From: JBMOLK01 sp049325575
Lineage (GTDB): Bacteria; Bacillota; Clostridia; Acetivibrionales; Acetivibrionaceae
DNA: 23,592 nt
Assembly: GCA_049325575.1 (NCBI GenBank)
Contig: JBMOLK010000023.1
Coordinates: 1-23,592, forward strand
Direction of reading: 5' to 3'
Shown: positions 1-7,642 of the stretch, in pieces
How the letters are laid out: each line of letters starts with the position of its first letter
How positions within the stretch are numbered: the stretch's first letter is position 1
Translations under genes and position numbers: made by a program
Notes under the pieces: model-generated
What the model saw: the letters and a program-made list of their open reading frames with translations, nothing else
The model's database searches: none
Told to the model about the DNA's origin: nothing

Positions 1-3000
1 TATGAGGCATCCTTTCCACCTGCTCCTCAAATACCCGGGGGATTGTCTTGTCCATGGGGTATCCGGCCTTTGTATTGTTAAAATCAAAAAGTATCTGATT
101 CTTTTCCTCTTCTGTCAGCATTTCTATCTGCGATATCTCTATATCAGGATTTTCTGCAACCTGCTCCAGAATCTTCTCAAAGTGGCATGCCAGCCTCTCT
201 ATGGTTTCTCTCTTAAAGAGCCTTGTACAGTATTCCAGGTTAAACCTTATACCTTCCTGATTCTCCACAGCCTCCAGCGTAATATCAAATTTTGCCGCTT
301 TATTTTTAACTTCATAATTAATAAACTTTAAGCCCTCAATTTCAAATTCAGGTATTTCCATATTCTGAAGTACAAACATTGTGTCAAAGAGAGGATTTCT
401 GCTCATATCTCTTCTTATGCCTAGCTTTTCCACCAGCTGGTCAAACTGGTAGTCCTGGTTCTCATATGCCATTAATGTGTCTTTCCTGACCTGATCAAGA
501 AATAAAGAGAAGTTTTTGCCACCTGCAGGAAAATTTCTTAATGGCAGGGTGTTTACAAACATCCCCACAGTGTTTTCTACGTCAGGATGACGTCTTCCCG
601 CAGCAGGTGACCCGACAACAATATCCTCCTGATCTGAATACTTTGACAGAAGTACGTTATAAGCAGCCAAAAGCACCATATAAAGGCTTGCACCTTTTGC
701 AGCCCCAAGTTTTTTGAGCTTATCTTTAAGATCTTTATCAATACTAAACCCTATCCTGTCGCCATCGAAGCTCCTTATGGAAGGTCTTAAAAAATCCAAT
801 GGTAAAGAGAGCACAGGTACTTCTCCGCTAAACCTGTTTAACCAGTAATCCTCCTGCCTTCTTAATGCCTCTTTTTCAAAGATATCATTTCTCCATTGGA
901 TGTAGTCCTTATACTGCACCCTTAATTCCTGTAGTTTTTCTCCCCTGTACAGGCTGACAAAATCTTTTACCAGAGTACCCATGGATGTTCCGTCTGATAT
1001 GATATGGTGCATATCAAGGAGCAAAATATGCCTGTACTTCGATATCTTCACAAGTCCCACCCTTATCAGTGGAGCCTTGGTCAAATCAAAGGGTTTTATG
1101 AATTTTTCCATAGCACTATCTATCTTGTCCTCAATATTATCTCTGGCTTCTTTATCACTGTCAGTTATCTCACAGACAGTTTCAACACTAAAATCCACCT
1201 GCTTATGAATCCTTTGAGCAGGCTGTCCGTCTACTACTTCGAAGGAAGTACGAAGAGTCTCATGCCTTATCACCAATGCCTTAAATGCCTCCTCAAGCTT
1301 TGGTATTTCAAGGCTTCCTTCTATGATCATAACCACCGGAATGTTGTAGCTTGTCCCTGCATCCTCGACACGATCCAGGGCGAACAGCCTCATTTGCGCA
1401 GGAGATACTATATAATAAGGGCTTTCAGCAGCAGGCTTGACAGGAGAATATACACTCTTCTCCGCTGTCTTTATATATCCTGCCAGCTCCCTTATGGCGG
1501 CAAGCTTTATAAGCTCTTCCAGGGAAATCTCTACACTAAAGGACTTATGAATCCTGGAAACAAGGATAGATGCCTTCAGGGAGTCCCCGCCCTGCTCAAA
1601 GATATTATCATTCATTCCGATCCTTCCAACGCCCAATACCTCCCTGCAAATTCCGGCAAGCCTTTCTTCCGTTTCATTCTGCGGGGTATCTATACATTTA
1701 CTGAGCTCATACTCACTAAGAAGTACCTCAAGCTTCCTGATTGCAGGATCAAACTCTCCCTTTCTATACATCTCCCCAAGCTTATACCTTTGAATCTTTC
1801 CGCTTGTAGTTTTTGGAATACTCTTAACAGGGATTACATTTGCAACTTCCAATGCCATTTGTTTAAATATCTGTTTCTTCAGGCCAACTGCCAGTTCAAC
1901 GAAATCTTCAGGCTTTTTCTTAAACAAAACAAAAAGTATGATGTCATCTCTTTGCGAATCAGAATTAAATACACTGCAGGCAGCTGCCCTGCCCAGCTCC
2001 ACACCTTCAACTCCCTCTGAAACCCTTTCTATGTCATGGGCATAATAGTTCTGTCCATTAACAAATATGACATCCTTTGCTCTGCCTGTTACCACCAGTC
2101 TCCCATCCTTCATAAAGCCCAGGTCCCCGGTGTTCAGCCATCCATCTGTTTTTATTGTCCGCAGCGTAGCTTCACTGTTGTTATAATAACCTGCAGTCAC
2201 ATTCTCTCCCTTTATCTCAATATTACCCACAGAATTTTCACCCAACACCCTGCCGCTATCGTCGCAAATCCTTACGGAACACCCTTTTACAGGGTACCCA
2301 AGGTCGGCAAACTCTACCAACTTTGGGCCGTACCCGCAGTTAACCTCTCTGATACTGTCTCCTGTAAATAAAAACTCACGATCCAGCATTATGGATGCAA
2401 GATCATCGCCGGGAGATGGAAAAGTCACTGCCAGGCTTGCCTCTGCCATTCCATAAACATTGAACATCACATTGGGTTTAATACCGTACACAGACATCTC
2501 TTTTAGGAACCTTCTGCACAGTCCTACTGAAATAGGTTCTGCACCGTTAAATATCAGCCTCACATTGGATAGGTCCCATCCTTTAGCTGATTCGGGCTTG
2601 TAAAACTCCAGAAAATATTTGTAGCCGAAGTTAGGAGATGAAAGTAGAGATATTTTATGTTCGTGAGCCTTCTTTAGCCACAGCACTGGATGACGAATAA
2701 ATAAGGATGTAGGCATAATATATTGGTTTATTCCCGCCGCAGCAGGTGATATATGAAAACCTATCAAGCCCATATCGTGAGTTAAAGGCATCCAGCTAAG
2801 AGCGGAATCATCCGGGCTTGTGCCTGACCCCGAAATGATTGCATCAATATTTGTCATAAGGTTCCGGTGGGTAAGTATTACTCCCTTGGGATCTCCGGTA
2901 GACCCTGAGGAGAATTGTATAAATGCTGTATCTTCCGGGGAAGATTCATATACTATTCCAGTTCCTGCTGCATTTCTGATCTCTTCTATTAAAACTGTAC

Positions 3001-3415
3001 TATTGATTATTTCTTCAATCCTGTCCTTACTAATACCATCATCCACGGACTTTTGAAGGACTCTTGCCCCCTTACTGTCCGTTATAAGATATGGGCTTTT
3101 CAGTGTCTCCCATATTTTAAACAGCTTCTGCCTGTGTTCCGGGTTGTTCCCTACTGCTACAGGGACCGGAATTATCCCTCCCAGTATACATGCCCAGAAA
3201 CAGCAAATAAACTCCCGGTTATCCTCTATCTGAAACACCAGTTCACTACCCTTTTGCATTCCTTTAGCCTGTAAGTTATATAGAAATTCCAGGGCTTTCC
3301 TGCACAAATCCTTATATGAGACATAATCCTCTTCATACTCACCTGCAATAAAGGTTATTCCTTTGTTGTCATTTCTCCCCAAAATTAAATCAGCTATATT
3401 ATGGTATAAACCCAT
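1..3415 (-). CDS. NRPS with acyl-AMP ligase loading domain, carrier, condensation domain (3' end outside window)
   Basis: The frame is open from the ATG at 3415 to the window edge (1138 codons, no stop). Upstream is GGGAGA at good spacing. Residues ~10-580 form an adenylate-forming domain: SSGSTGDPKG at 169-178, then HDMGLIG and GRAKDVIFVNGQNYYAHDIE, which resemble fatty acyl-AMP ligase (FAAL) starter domains of lipopeptide synthetases more than amino-acid adenylation domains. A carrier domain follows, with its phosphopantetheine Ser at ~612 in FEQGGDSLKA. A condensation domain (~670-1110) has an intact HHIISDG at 803-809. The last residues (FEEQVERMPH) look like the start of an amino-acid adenylation domain. 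The order AL-T-C-(A) suggests an assembly line that loads a carboxylic or fatty acid and condenses it with an amino acid. The gene lies 57 bases downstream of the cyclase gene on the same strand with no terminator between, so the two are probably co-transcribed. The product is unknown. Confidence 0.93.
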   Translation of the reverse strand, partial: MGLYHNIADLILGRNDNKGITFIAGEYEEDYVSYKDLCRKALEFLYNLQAKGMQKGSELVFQIEDNREFICCFWACILGGIIPVPVAVGNNPEHRQKLFKIWETLKSPYLITDSKGARVLQKSVDDGISKDRIEEIINSTVLIEEIRNAAGTGIVYESSPEDTAFIQFSSGSTGDPKGVILTHRNLMTNIDAIISGSGTSPDDSALSWMPLTHDMGLIGFHISPAAAGINQYIMPTSLFIRHPVLWLKKAHEHKISLLSSPNFGYKYFLEFYKPESAKGWDLSNVRLIFNGAEPISVGLCRRFLKEMSVYGIKPNVMFNVYGMAEASLAVTFPSPGDDLASIMLDREFLFTGDSIREVNCGYGPKLVEFADLGYPVKGCSVRICDDSGRVLGENSVGNIEIKGENVTAGYYNNSEATLRTIKTDGWLNTGDLGFMKDGRLVVTGRAKDVIFVNGQNYYAHDIERVSEGVEGVELGRAAACSVFNSDSQRDDIILFVLFKKKPEDFVELAVGLKKQIFKQMALEVANVIPVKSIPKTTSGKIQRYKLGEMYRKGEFDPAIRKLEVLLSEYELSKCIDTPQNETEERLAGICREVLGVGRIGMNDNIFEQGGDSLKASILVSRIHKSFSVEISLEELIKLAAIRELAGYIKTAEKSVYSPVKPAAESPYYIVSPAQMRLFALDRVEDAGTSYNIPVVMIIEGSLEIPKLEEAFKALVIRHETLRTSFEVVDGQPAQRIHKQVDFSVETVCEITDSDKEARDNIEDKIDSAMEKFIKPFDLTKAPLIRVGLVKISKYRHILLLDMHHIISDGTSMGTLVKDFVSLYRGEKLQELRVQYKDYIQWRNDIFEKEALRRQEDYWLNRFSGEVPVLSLPLDFLRPSIRSFDGDRIGFSIDKDLKDKLKKLGAAKGASLYMVLLAAYNVLLSKYSDQEDIVVGSPAAGRRHPDVENTVGMFVNTLPLRNFPAGGKNFSLFLDQVRKDTLMAYENQDYQFDQLVEKLGIRRDMSRNPLFDTMFVLQNMEIPEFEIEGLKFINYEVKNKAAKFDITLEAVENQEGIRFNLEYCTRLFKRETIERLACHFEKILEQVAENPDIEISQIEMLTEEEKNQILFDFNNTKAGYPMDKTIPRVFEEQVERMPH

Positions 3416-3472
3416 TTTTCTACATCTCCCGAATTTATTCTTACTTACTGCATAACACTCTAATATCTTTCA

Positions 3473-4600
3473 TCAATCAAAGATTTTATCAAATACCTTT
3501 TGTATACTTTTCTCAAAAACAGGTCTAGGAATAAGCTTTATATAGTTGCCATCCTCCATGCAGCACTTTCCAAGCGATTTTAGCAGTACCATAGGAACAG
3601 AACCTTCATTTTCTGCAACATATCCCCTTTTATTATCATGTTTCATAACATTCCAAATTTCCTGGCTCGAATAAGCCTTTACAGGAGCCAACTGCTTGGT
3701 AATCCCGATCTTACTTAAAAGTTTATAGTGAACATTTACTTCCTCTTCCTTTAAATAGCCTAGCTCCTTGCTGATCTCGCCCTCCACCATCAACCCAAAT
3801 GCAACTCCTTCTCCATGCCTGATCCTGCCTCCTGAAAGGAATTCAACAGCGTGCCCGACAGTGTGCCCGTATTCGAACACAAGCCCTTCTTTCTTCTCAT
3901 ACATATCACTTTTTAAAAGGCTGCACTTTGCTTTAATAGATAAATCCAGAAACAGGTTAAATTCTTTGAATGTATATTCGACCCTATCATTTAGAATTTC
4001 ACATATTGTTCCTATATGATCCGGAATAACTGAAACCAGGTTTTTTACTAGCTCAGCAAGCCCCGCATTGTAGTCACGTTTTGGAAGGCTTAGGATACAT
4101 GAATAATCGGTAAAAACCATCTCCGGCTTATAGAACATTCCCACAAGATTCTTACCAAAACGGGTGTTAACTGCTTGCTTTAATGATAGAACCGAATCTG
4201 TTGCTGCCATTACAGTTGTCGGAATATGCACCAGTTTAATTCCCCTGAACAATAATCCTGCTACAAGTCCGGCAATATTCCCAAGTACTCCTCCTCCAAC
4301 AGCAGCTATGCATGATTTTCTATTTATACCGCACTCAAGTAAATGCTCAGAAATTGATTTAATTTCATCTATATTTTTATTTTGTTCGCTAACATTTACA
4401 CTAACAGCCTCACAAGTAATCTCTTTTTGCATCAGGTTCTTCAAACCGGTTATATAATCCTTATTTATCGCACTATCATACACTATAAAGATAGAGCTTA
4501 TCTGTGCAGCTTTTAACCTCTCAATGAGGTTTTCAGTATTATTGGAAAGATAGTATGGGTATTCAACCCCCCCTATTTGGATTTGATATTCATAAAGCAT
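3473..4600 (-). CDS. 2-deoxy-scyllo-inosose synthase-like sugar phosphate cyclase
   Basis: This 375-residue protein belongs to the 3-dehydroquinate synthase fold family of sugar phosphate cyclases. Visible features are VGGGVLGN (101-108, NAD binding), IPTT (126-129), DSVLSLKQAVN (135-145), GKN (149-151), AELVKN with metal-ligand Glu183, EYGHTVGH (243-250) and RHGE (261-264). True DHQ synthases have DSSVGGK at the 135-145 site. The SVLSxKQAVN version, with Lys141, and the C-terminal HDNKRGY match what I remember of BtrC, the deoxyinosose synthase of butirosin biosynthesis, including similar length. The predicted reaction is glucose 6-phosphate to 2-deoxy-scyllo-inosose plus phosphate, the first step of the 2-deoxystreptamine pathway. 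The ATG is preceded by AAGGAAGG. It is the first gene of the transcript leading into the NRPS. A related cyclase with another sugar-phosphate substrate cannot be excluded; a housekeeping aroB is unlikely. Confidence 0.85.
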   Translation of the reverse strand: MLYEYQIQIGGVEYPYYLSNNTENLIERLKAAQISSIFIVYDSAINKDYITGLKNLMQKEITCEAVSVNVSEQNKNIDEIKSISEHLLECGINRKSCIAAVGGGVLGNIAGLVAGLLFRGIKLVHIPTTVMAATDSVLSLKQAVNTRFGKNLVGMFYKPEMVFTDYSCILSLPKRDYNAGLAELVKNLVSVIPDHIGTICEILNDRVEYTFKEFNLFLDLSIKAKCSLLKSDMYEKKEGLVFEYGHTVGHAVEFLSGGRIRHGEGVAFGLMVEGEISKELGYLKEEEVNVHYKLLSKIGITKQLAPVKAYSSQEIWNVMKHDNKRGYVAENEGSVPMVLLKSLGKCCMEDGNYIKLIPRPVFEKSIQKVFDKIFD

Positions 4601-4673
4601 AGTATTTCCTTCCTTTGCAAATTATCTATTACACCCCAGGTAAATAAAAGTTCTGTTTCGACTTCATAATTTA

Positions 4674-4763
4674 ATTATAACCGGACCTTTTTTTTCCGAC
4701 TGGAACAATACTTGAATATTATTTGAAATTAAGTTGAATTTAAGTTGAATTTAAGTTGAATAA
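4674..4763 (-). promoter_or_regulatory. Promoter with 11-bp phased TTGAA array upstream of the cyclase/NRPS operon
   Basis: On the minus strand TATAAT lies at 4679-4674, about 75 bases before the cyclase ATG, but the hexamer 17 bases upstream is a poor -35. Immediately upstream the plus strand has TTGAA starting at 4712, 4723, 4734, 4745 and 4756, exactly 11 bases apart, plus a TGGAA at 4701 in the same phase. Three copies extend to the 11-mer AAGTTGAATTT. A weak -35 behind helically phased direct repeats is the usual look of an activator-dependent promoter. The binding protein is unknown. Confidence 0.6.
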
Positions 4764-4830
4764 TAGTGAATCTAAAGACACATATTTTAATAAGAAAGAT
4801 TTACTTCACTTATATTGTTATAAGAGTGCA

Positions 4831-4855
4831 AAATAATAAGCGGCATAAAGCCGCT
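4831..4855 (-). terminator. Rho-independent terminator of the ABC exporter transcript
   Basis: AGCGGC (4839-4844) and GCCGCT (4850-4855) pair around ATAAA. Read on the minus strand the stem is followed by TTATTATTTT. It lies about 85 bases past the permease stop and separates the exporter transcript from the cyclase/NRPS transcript. Confidence 0.75.
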
Positions 4856-4939
4856 CAAGTTGATACTTACTAATTCGATTATTATTTTTCTTATGACCAC
4901 GTTATGGAATAAACATTGTGTTATACACTTATTAAAGCA

Positions 4940-5731
4940 CTAGACTATCATCCTCTTTTTAAGCCCTCTCACAGCAAGCCACCCTGTAACTGCTATAAAC
5001 ACAATACAGTATAACAGATCATACAGAAGATAGGAATTCAAGCCTCCTTCAATGCAAAAAGCCCTTGCCATCCTTACCACATGAGTCAACGGGATTACCT
5101 CTGCAACATAAGCCAGGGACTTTGGGAGATTTTCCAATGGAAATACAACCCCGGAAAAGAAAAACATTGGAGACAGGAGTCCTGTAAAATAAAAATTAAA
5201 ATGATTGATATTTCTTACAAAGGAAGTAATGAACATGGATAAAGTGCCAAACATTATCCCCGCTATAAACCCTACAATTGCTGCCAGGATACTCAAGGGG
5301 TAACTTATTATACCCGTAATCCATATTACTGTTAGTACTGCAAGGGAAAAGAAAAATCCTTTTGTTCCTGCAAAAAGAATCTCCCCTATGATAAGGTCTT
5401 TAGGAGAAAGTGGGGCTCCAAGCATGCCGTCATAAACCTTATCAAACTCAAGCCTTATAAAGGTCCCATATGTACACTCATAGGAAGCCGTAAACATTGC
5501 GCTTGTAACAATAAGACCACTGGCTAAAAACAGTATATAGCTCATTGACCCCATAGTTTGAATATAACCTCCAAGTCCTAACCCAAGACCTGCTAAAAAT
5601 ACCAGAGGTTCAAAAAACGGTGGAAACGCGTTACTTAAAAAATCCGATATATAAACTCTAACATGTCTATACCATACACTGATTATCCGTTGTAATAGTG
5701 AAGGCAATTTATATTCATTACTGTAACTCAT
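4940..5731 (-). CDS. ABC-2 type transporter permease, NodJ-like
   Basis: This 263-residue integral membrane protein has about six hydrophobic segments and the features of the NodJ/DrrB-type ABC-2 permeases: a cytoplasmic N-terminus, FFEPLVFLAGLGLGLG near residue 40, FDKVYDGMLGAPLSP after the second membrane segment, and LSPMFFFSGVVFPLENLP near residue 190, a hallmark of the family. Its start overlaps the 3' end of the ATPase gene by 14 bases, so the two are translationally coupled and should form one exporter. Family members export lipo-oligosaccharides, drugs or antibiotics. Next to a cyclase/NRPS operon it is a reasonable candidate for product export or self-protection, but the substrate is inferred from position only. 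Confidence 0.9.
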   Translation of the reverse strand: MSYSNEYKLPSLLQRIISVWYRHVRVYISDFLSNAFPPFFEPLVFLAGLGLGLGGYIQTMGSMSYILFLASGLIVTSAMFTASYECTYGTFIRLEFDKVYDGMLGAPLSPKDLIIGEILFAGTKGFFFSLAVLTVIWITGIISYPLSILAAIVGFIAGIMFGTLSMFITSFVRNINHFNFYFTGLLSPMFFFSGVVFPLENLPKSLAYVAEVIPLTHVVRMARAFCIEGGLNSYLLYDLLYCIVFIAVTGWLAVRGLKKRMIV

Positions 5732-6653
5732 TTAAACTCCTCCCGGTTACTTTCAAGAATAAGTCCTCAAGATTTGAGTGCCTTAAGTAGTAATCACTTT
5801 CCTTTAAAGTCTCCCCAATCCTGGAGAGCTTTTCAGAATCGTTACTATAAGCGAACAAAGTATCCTTGTGAAATTCATATCTAACACCGGCGTTATCGAA
5901 AACTGCAGTACAGTTATCATTATCCCTGCATACCCCATAGACTTCCATTACAAACTTCTCAAGATTTGATGCCAATAGTTCTCTCGGTTTACCTTCCAGT
6001 ATCTTCTTTCCCTTATCCATGATAATTATCCTGTCGCATATTTGAAAAGCTTCTTCCATGTAGTGAGTTGTAAGAAGTATTGTCACACCCGATTCTTTTA
6101 ACTCTCGCAGCTTGTTCCATATAAGGTGTCTTACCTGCGGATCAAGCCCGGTGGTGGGCTCATCTAGTATCAACAGCTTGGGATTATTAATTAAAGCCCT
6201 GGCTATTGTAAGCCTTCTCTGCATTCCGCCCGAAAGCTCTCTTACACTTGATTTTGCCTTTTCCTGAAGCTCCATAAAATCAAGCAGTTCATTAATTCTC
6301 TTCTTTGCTTCCTGTGAGCCAATCCCGTAAAACTTTGAGTAAATATACAAGTTGTCTGTAACATTAAGCTCGGTATCCAGATTATCCTGCTGGGGTACAA
6401 TTCCTGACATAGACTTGATTGCAAGGGACTGGTTCTTAGGGTTGAATCCCAGGATATCAATTATGGTTTCCTTATTATCATCCGGCTCCGATTTTCCGTA
6501 TATTACTTTCATGGTAGTAGTTTTTCCAGCACCATTTGGGCCAAGAAGCCCGAAACATTCGCTTTTCTTTACCTGAAAGTCAATGTTATCTACTGCTTTA
6601 AAGCTTCCATAGGATTTATTCAAGTTTTTGATATCAATTACTATATCGCTCAT
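5718..6653 (-). CDS. ABC transporter ATP-binding protein, NodI/DrrA-like
   Basis: This 311-residue ATPase is the partner of the overlapping permease. It has Walker A GPNGAGKTT (38-46), a Q-loop in GIVPQQDNLD (84-93), the signature LSGGMQRRL (140-148), Walker B LLILDEPTTGLD (160-171) and the H-loop His197 in TTH. The C-terminal ~90 residues form the accessory domain usual for DrrA/NodI-type drug and lipo-oligosaccharide exporters. The ATG has GGAGG six bases upstream. The nearest convincing promoter lies at 7132-7160, upstream of the broken ABC-F gene, so this operon may now be expressed through the ABC-F leader and attenuator. Confidence 0.93.
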   Translation of the reverse strand: MSDIVIDIKNLNKSYGSFKAVDNIDFQVKKSECFGLLGPNGAGKTTTMKVIYGKSEPDDNKETIIDILGFNPKNQSLAIKSMSGIVPQQDNLDTELNVTDNLYIYSKFYGIGSQEAKKRINELLDFMELQEKAKSSVRELSGGMQRRLTIARALINNPKLLILDEPTTGLDPQVRHLIWNKLRELKESGVTILLTTHYMEEAFQICDRIIIMDKGKKILEGKPRELLASNLEKFVMEVYGVCRDNDNCTAVFDNAGVRYEFHKDTLFAYSNDSEKLSRIGETLKESDYYLRHSNLEDLFLKVTGRSLNELQ

Positions 6654-6675
6654 ACTGCGCCTCCACTAATTCATA

Positions 6676-6874
6676 CTACTTTAATTCTTTCTTTATTTCA
6701 AATATTTTATTAACAGCTCGATCTAGAAAATACCTGTCATGCGAAATAATCAGAACAACATAGTGTCTTAACCAGTCCTATTCGGTCACCGGTACTTATA
6801 TCAAAGCTAATGTTTTTAAGGACACTTGTGTCTCCAAAATCCTTTTTAATTTCTTTTAAGCTAAGTAATAGCAT
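6676..6874 (-). pseudogene. ABC-F ATPase remnant with internal deletion
   Basis: The ATG at 6874 opens MLLLSLKEIKKDFGDTSVLK, continuing through NISFDISTGDRIGLV. This is the N-terminus of an antibiotic-resistance-type ABC-F protein up to just before its first Walker A. The sequence then jumps, in a different frame, to VVLIISHDRYFLDRAV and a Lys-rich end with TAG at 6678-6676. That is the H-loop region and C-terminus of the last ABC domain. About 400-500 internal codons are missing. In the starting frame translation stops after 45 residues (6737). Two ends of the same gene in the right order mean one internal deletion of a once intact gene, perhaps the self-resistance gene of this locus. Confidence 0.82.
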
Positions 6875-6906
6875 AAAAAAACCTCCCTTTATTGGTCAAA
6901 GAGAGG
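6875..6906 (-). terminator. Attenuator terminator overlapping the ABC-F ribosome binding site
   Basis: On the minus strand CCTCTCTTT (6906-6898) pairs with AAAGGGAGG (6890-6882) around a 7-base loop with one G-U pair. Seven T follow directly and then the ATG at 6874. The 3' arm contains the Shine-Dalgarno GGGAGG. The element can therefore stop transcription and also hide the ribosome binding site, as in regulated leaders of ABC-F resistance genes. Confidence 0.72.
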
Positions 6907-6930
6907 ATTAATACCCTGTTGTAAGCATAA

Positions 6931-7125
6931 TTTACTCTTCAAATTGGAGTAAGAGTAAAAGCATTTAGACAGTTAATTAACCCAACTCAAGTCACAAAAT
7001 AATAGAATGCCCGGTGAACAAACCAAAACAATCCGCTTTTAACCGGCAATTAATTATTAAACAACTTAAAAAGGATTAATTCCACATTAATTAAATACCT
7101 TACCTTTCAAAATATTACTACTACA
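6931..7125 (-). promoter_or_regulatory. Regulatory leader with three-codon uORF and upstream hairpin
   Basis: The ~250-base leader between the promoter and the ABC-F remnant contains a possible uORF at 7087-7076 (ATG TGG AAT TAA, Met-Trp-Asn) behind AAAGGTAAGG. A perfect 9-bp hairpin, TTTACTCTT/AAGAGTAAA, lies at 6959-6931. Its 3' arm (AAGAG, 6939-6935) could also pair with CTCTT (6904-6900) of the terminator's 5' arm, giving an alternative antiterminator. Very short uORFs whose stalling opens an attenuator are established for ABC-F resistance genes; that this one works that way is inferred. Confidence 0.5.
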
Positions 7126-7131
7126 TAAAAT

Positions 7132-7160
7132 ATTATAAATTGGAACATAATTCAAGTCAA
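7132..7160 (-). promoter_or_regulatory. Strong sigma-A promoter for the ABC-F leader/exporter transcript
   Basis: TTGACT at 7160-7155, a spacer of exactly 17 bases, and TATAAT at 7137-7132 on the minus strand. The predicted transcription start is near 7125. Confidence 0.75.
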
Positions 7161-7201
7161 TGATTTTTTCTGCAGCATTTAACTCACATTCAAAGCAGTA
7201 T

Positions 7202-7591
7202 TCACCTTATAACTTTTCTAACTATGAAACCAATACCACAAGAAAGTAGAAACAGAACCAGATAGCCCAATAATGTTGCTAATAAAAAGTTATTTCTAGT
7301 CCCCAGTAAATCATCTCCTCCACTGGAAACAACTAAAAGTCCGAAAATAAGTGTAATATTTGTAAAAAGAAGAATCAGACCCAAAATAAACCTTGAAATA
7401 GACCAGCGGAGCCAATTCATACGCGAAGAGACAAAGCTGAATACCAGGTATATTGAAATAAACAACGGGCTTAGAACATACCATAAAAAAGTGCTCAAAT
7501 GAAAATAAATATTGATATAATTGACAAGGGGCACCAAAACCAGACTTACCAAATAAAGCAGTACTTCATTTTTGCCACCAAACTTGCCCAT
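7202..7591 (-). CDS. Small four-helix membrane protein of unknown function
   Basis: A 129-residue hydrophobic protein with about four transmembrane segments: LLYLVSLVLVPLVNYI, FLWYVLSPLFISIYLVF, FILGLILLFTNITLIFGLLV and LLATLLGYLVLFLLSCGIGF. The C-terminus is basic (VRKVIR). I chose the ATG at 7591 (MGKFGGKNE) because AAAGGAGG lies eight bases before it; an in-frame start 17 codons upstream has no such site. It follows the metallophosphoesterase gene by 51 bases on the same strand, so co-transcription is likely. I do not recognise the family. Confidence 0.72.
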   Translation of the reverse strand: MGKFGGKNEVLLYLVSLVLVPLVNYINIYFHLSTFLWYVLSPLFISIYLVFSFVSSRMNWLRWSISRFILGLILLFTNITLIFGLLVVSSGGDDLLGTRNNFLLATLLGYLVLFLLSCGIGFIVRKVIR

Positions 7592-7642
7592 GAAAATGCC
7601 TCCTTTATACCAAGAACCTAAAACAGTGTAGAAACCCTGCAA

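Larger units (their letters stand above)
6654..7201. other. 548-base region without an intact gene
   Basis: It holds the ABC-F remnant, its attenuator, uORF, hairpin and promoter, listed separately. Outside those (7161-7201) I see only AT-rich sequence downstream of the next gene and no clear terminator. Confidence 0.7.

Noticed and set aside
2..3274. Several plus-strand reading frames across the left 3.3 kb, up to 338 codons
   Set aside because: They are antisense shadows of the NRPS frame, which is continuous on the minus strand and carries all its domain motifs in one phase (checked at five points).
3473..4600. Housekeeping 3-dehydroquinate synthase (aroB)
   Set aside because: The family fold fits, but the active-site segment reads DSVLSLKQAVN rather than DSSVGGKTGVN, and the HDNKRGY end and NRPS context point to a deoxyinosose synthase-like enzyme.
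4712..4763. CRISPR-like or satellite repeat
   Set aside because: The unit is 11 bp with only five conserved bases and no spacers; it is a promoter-proximal phased array.
4893..4943. Short plus-strand frame MTTLWNKHC after the exporter genes
   Set aside because: No ribosome binding site, only about 16 codons, and it runs into the convergent permease gene.
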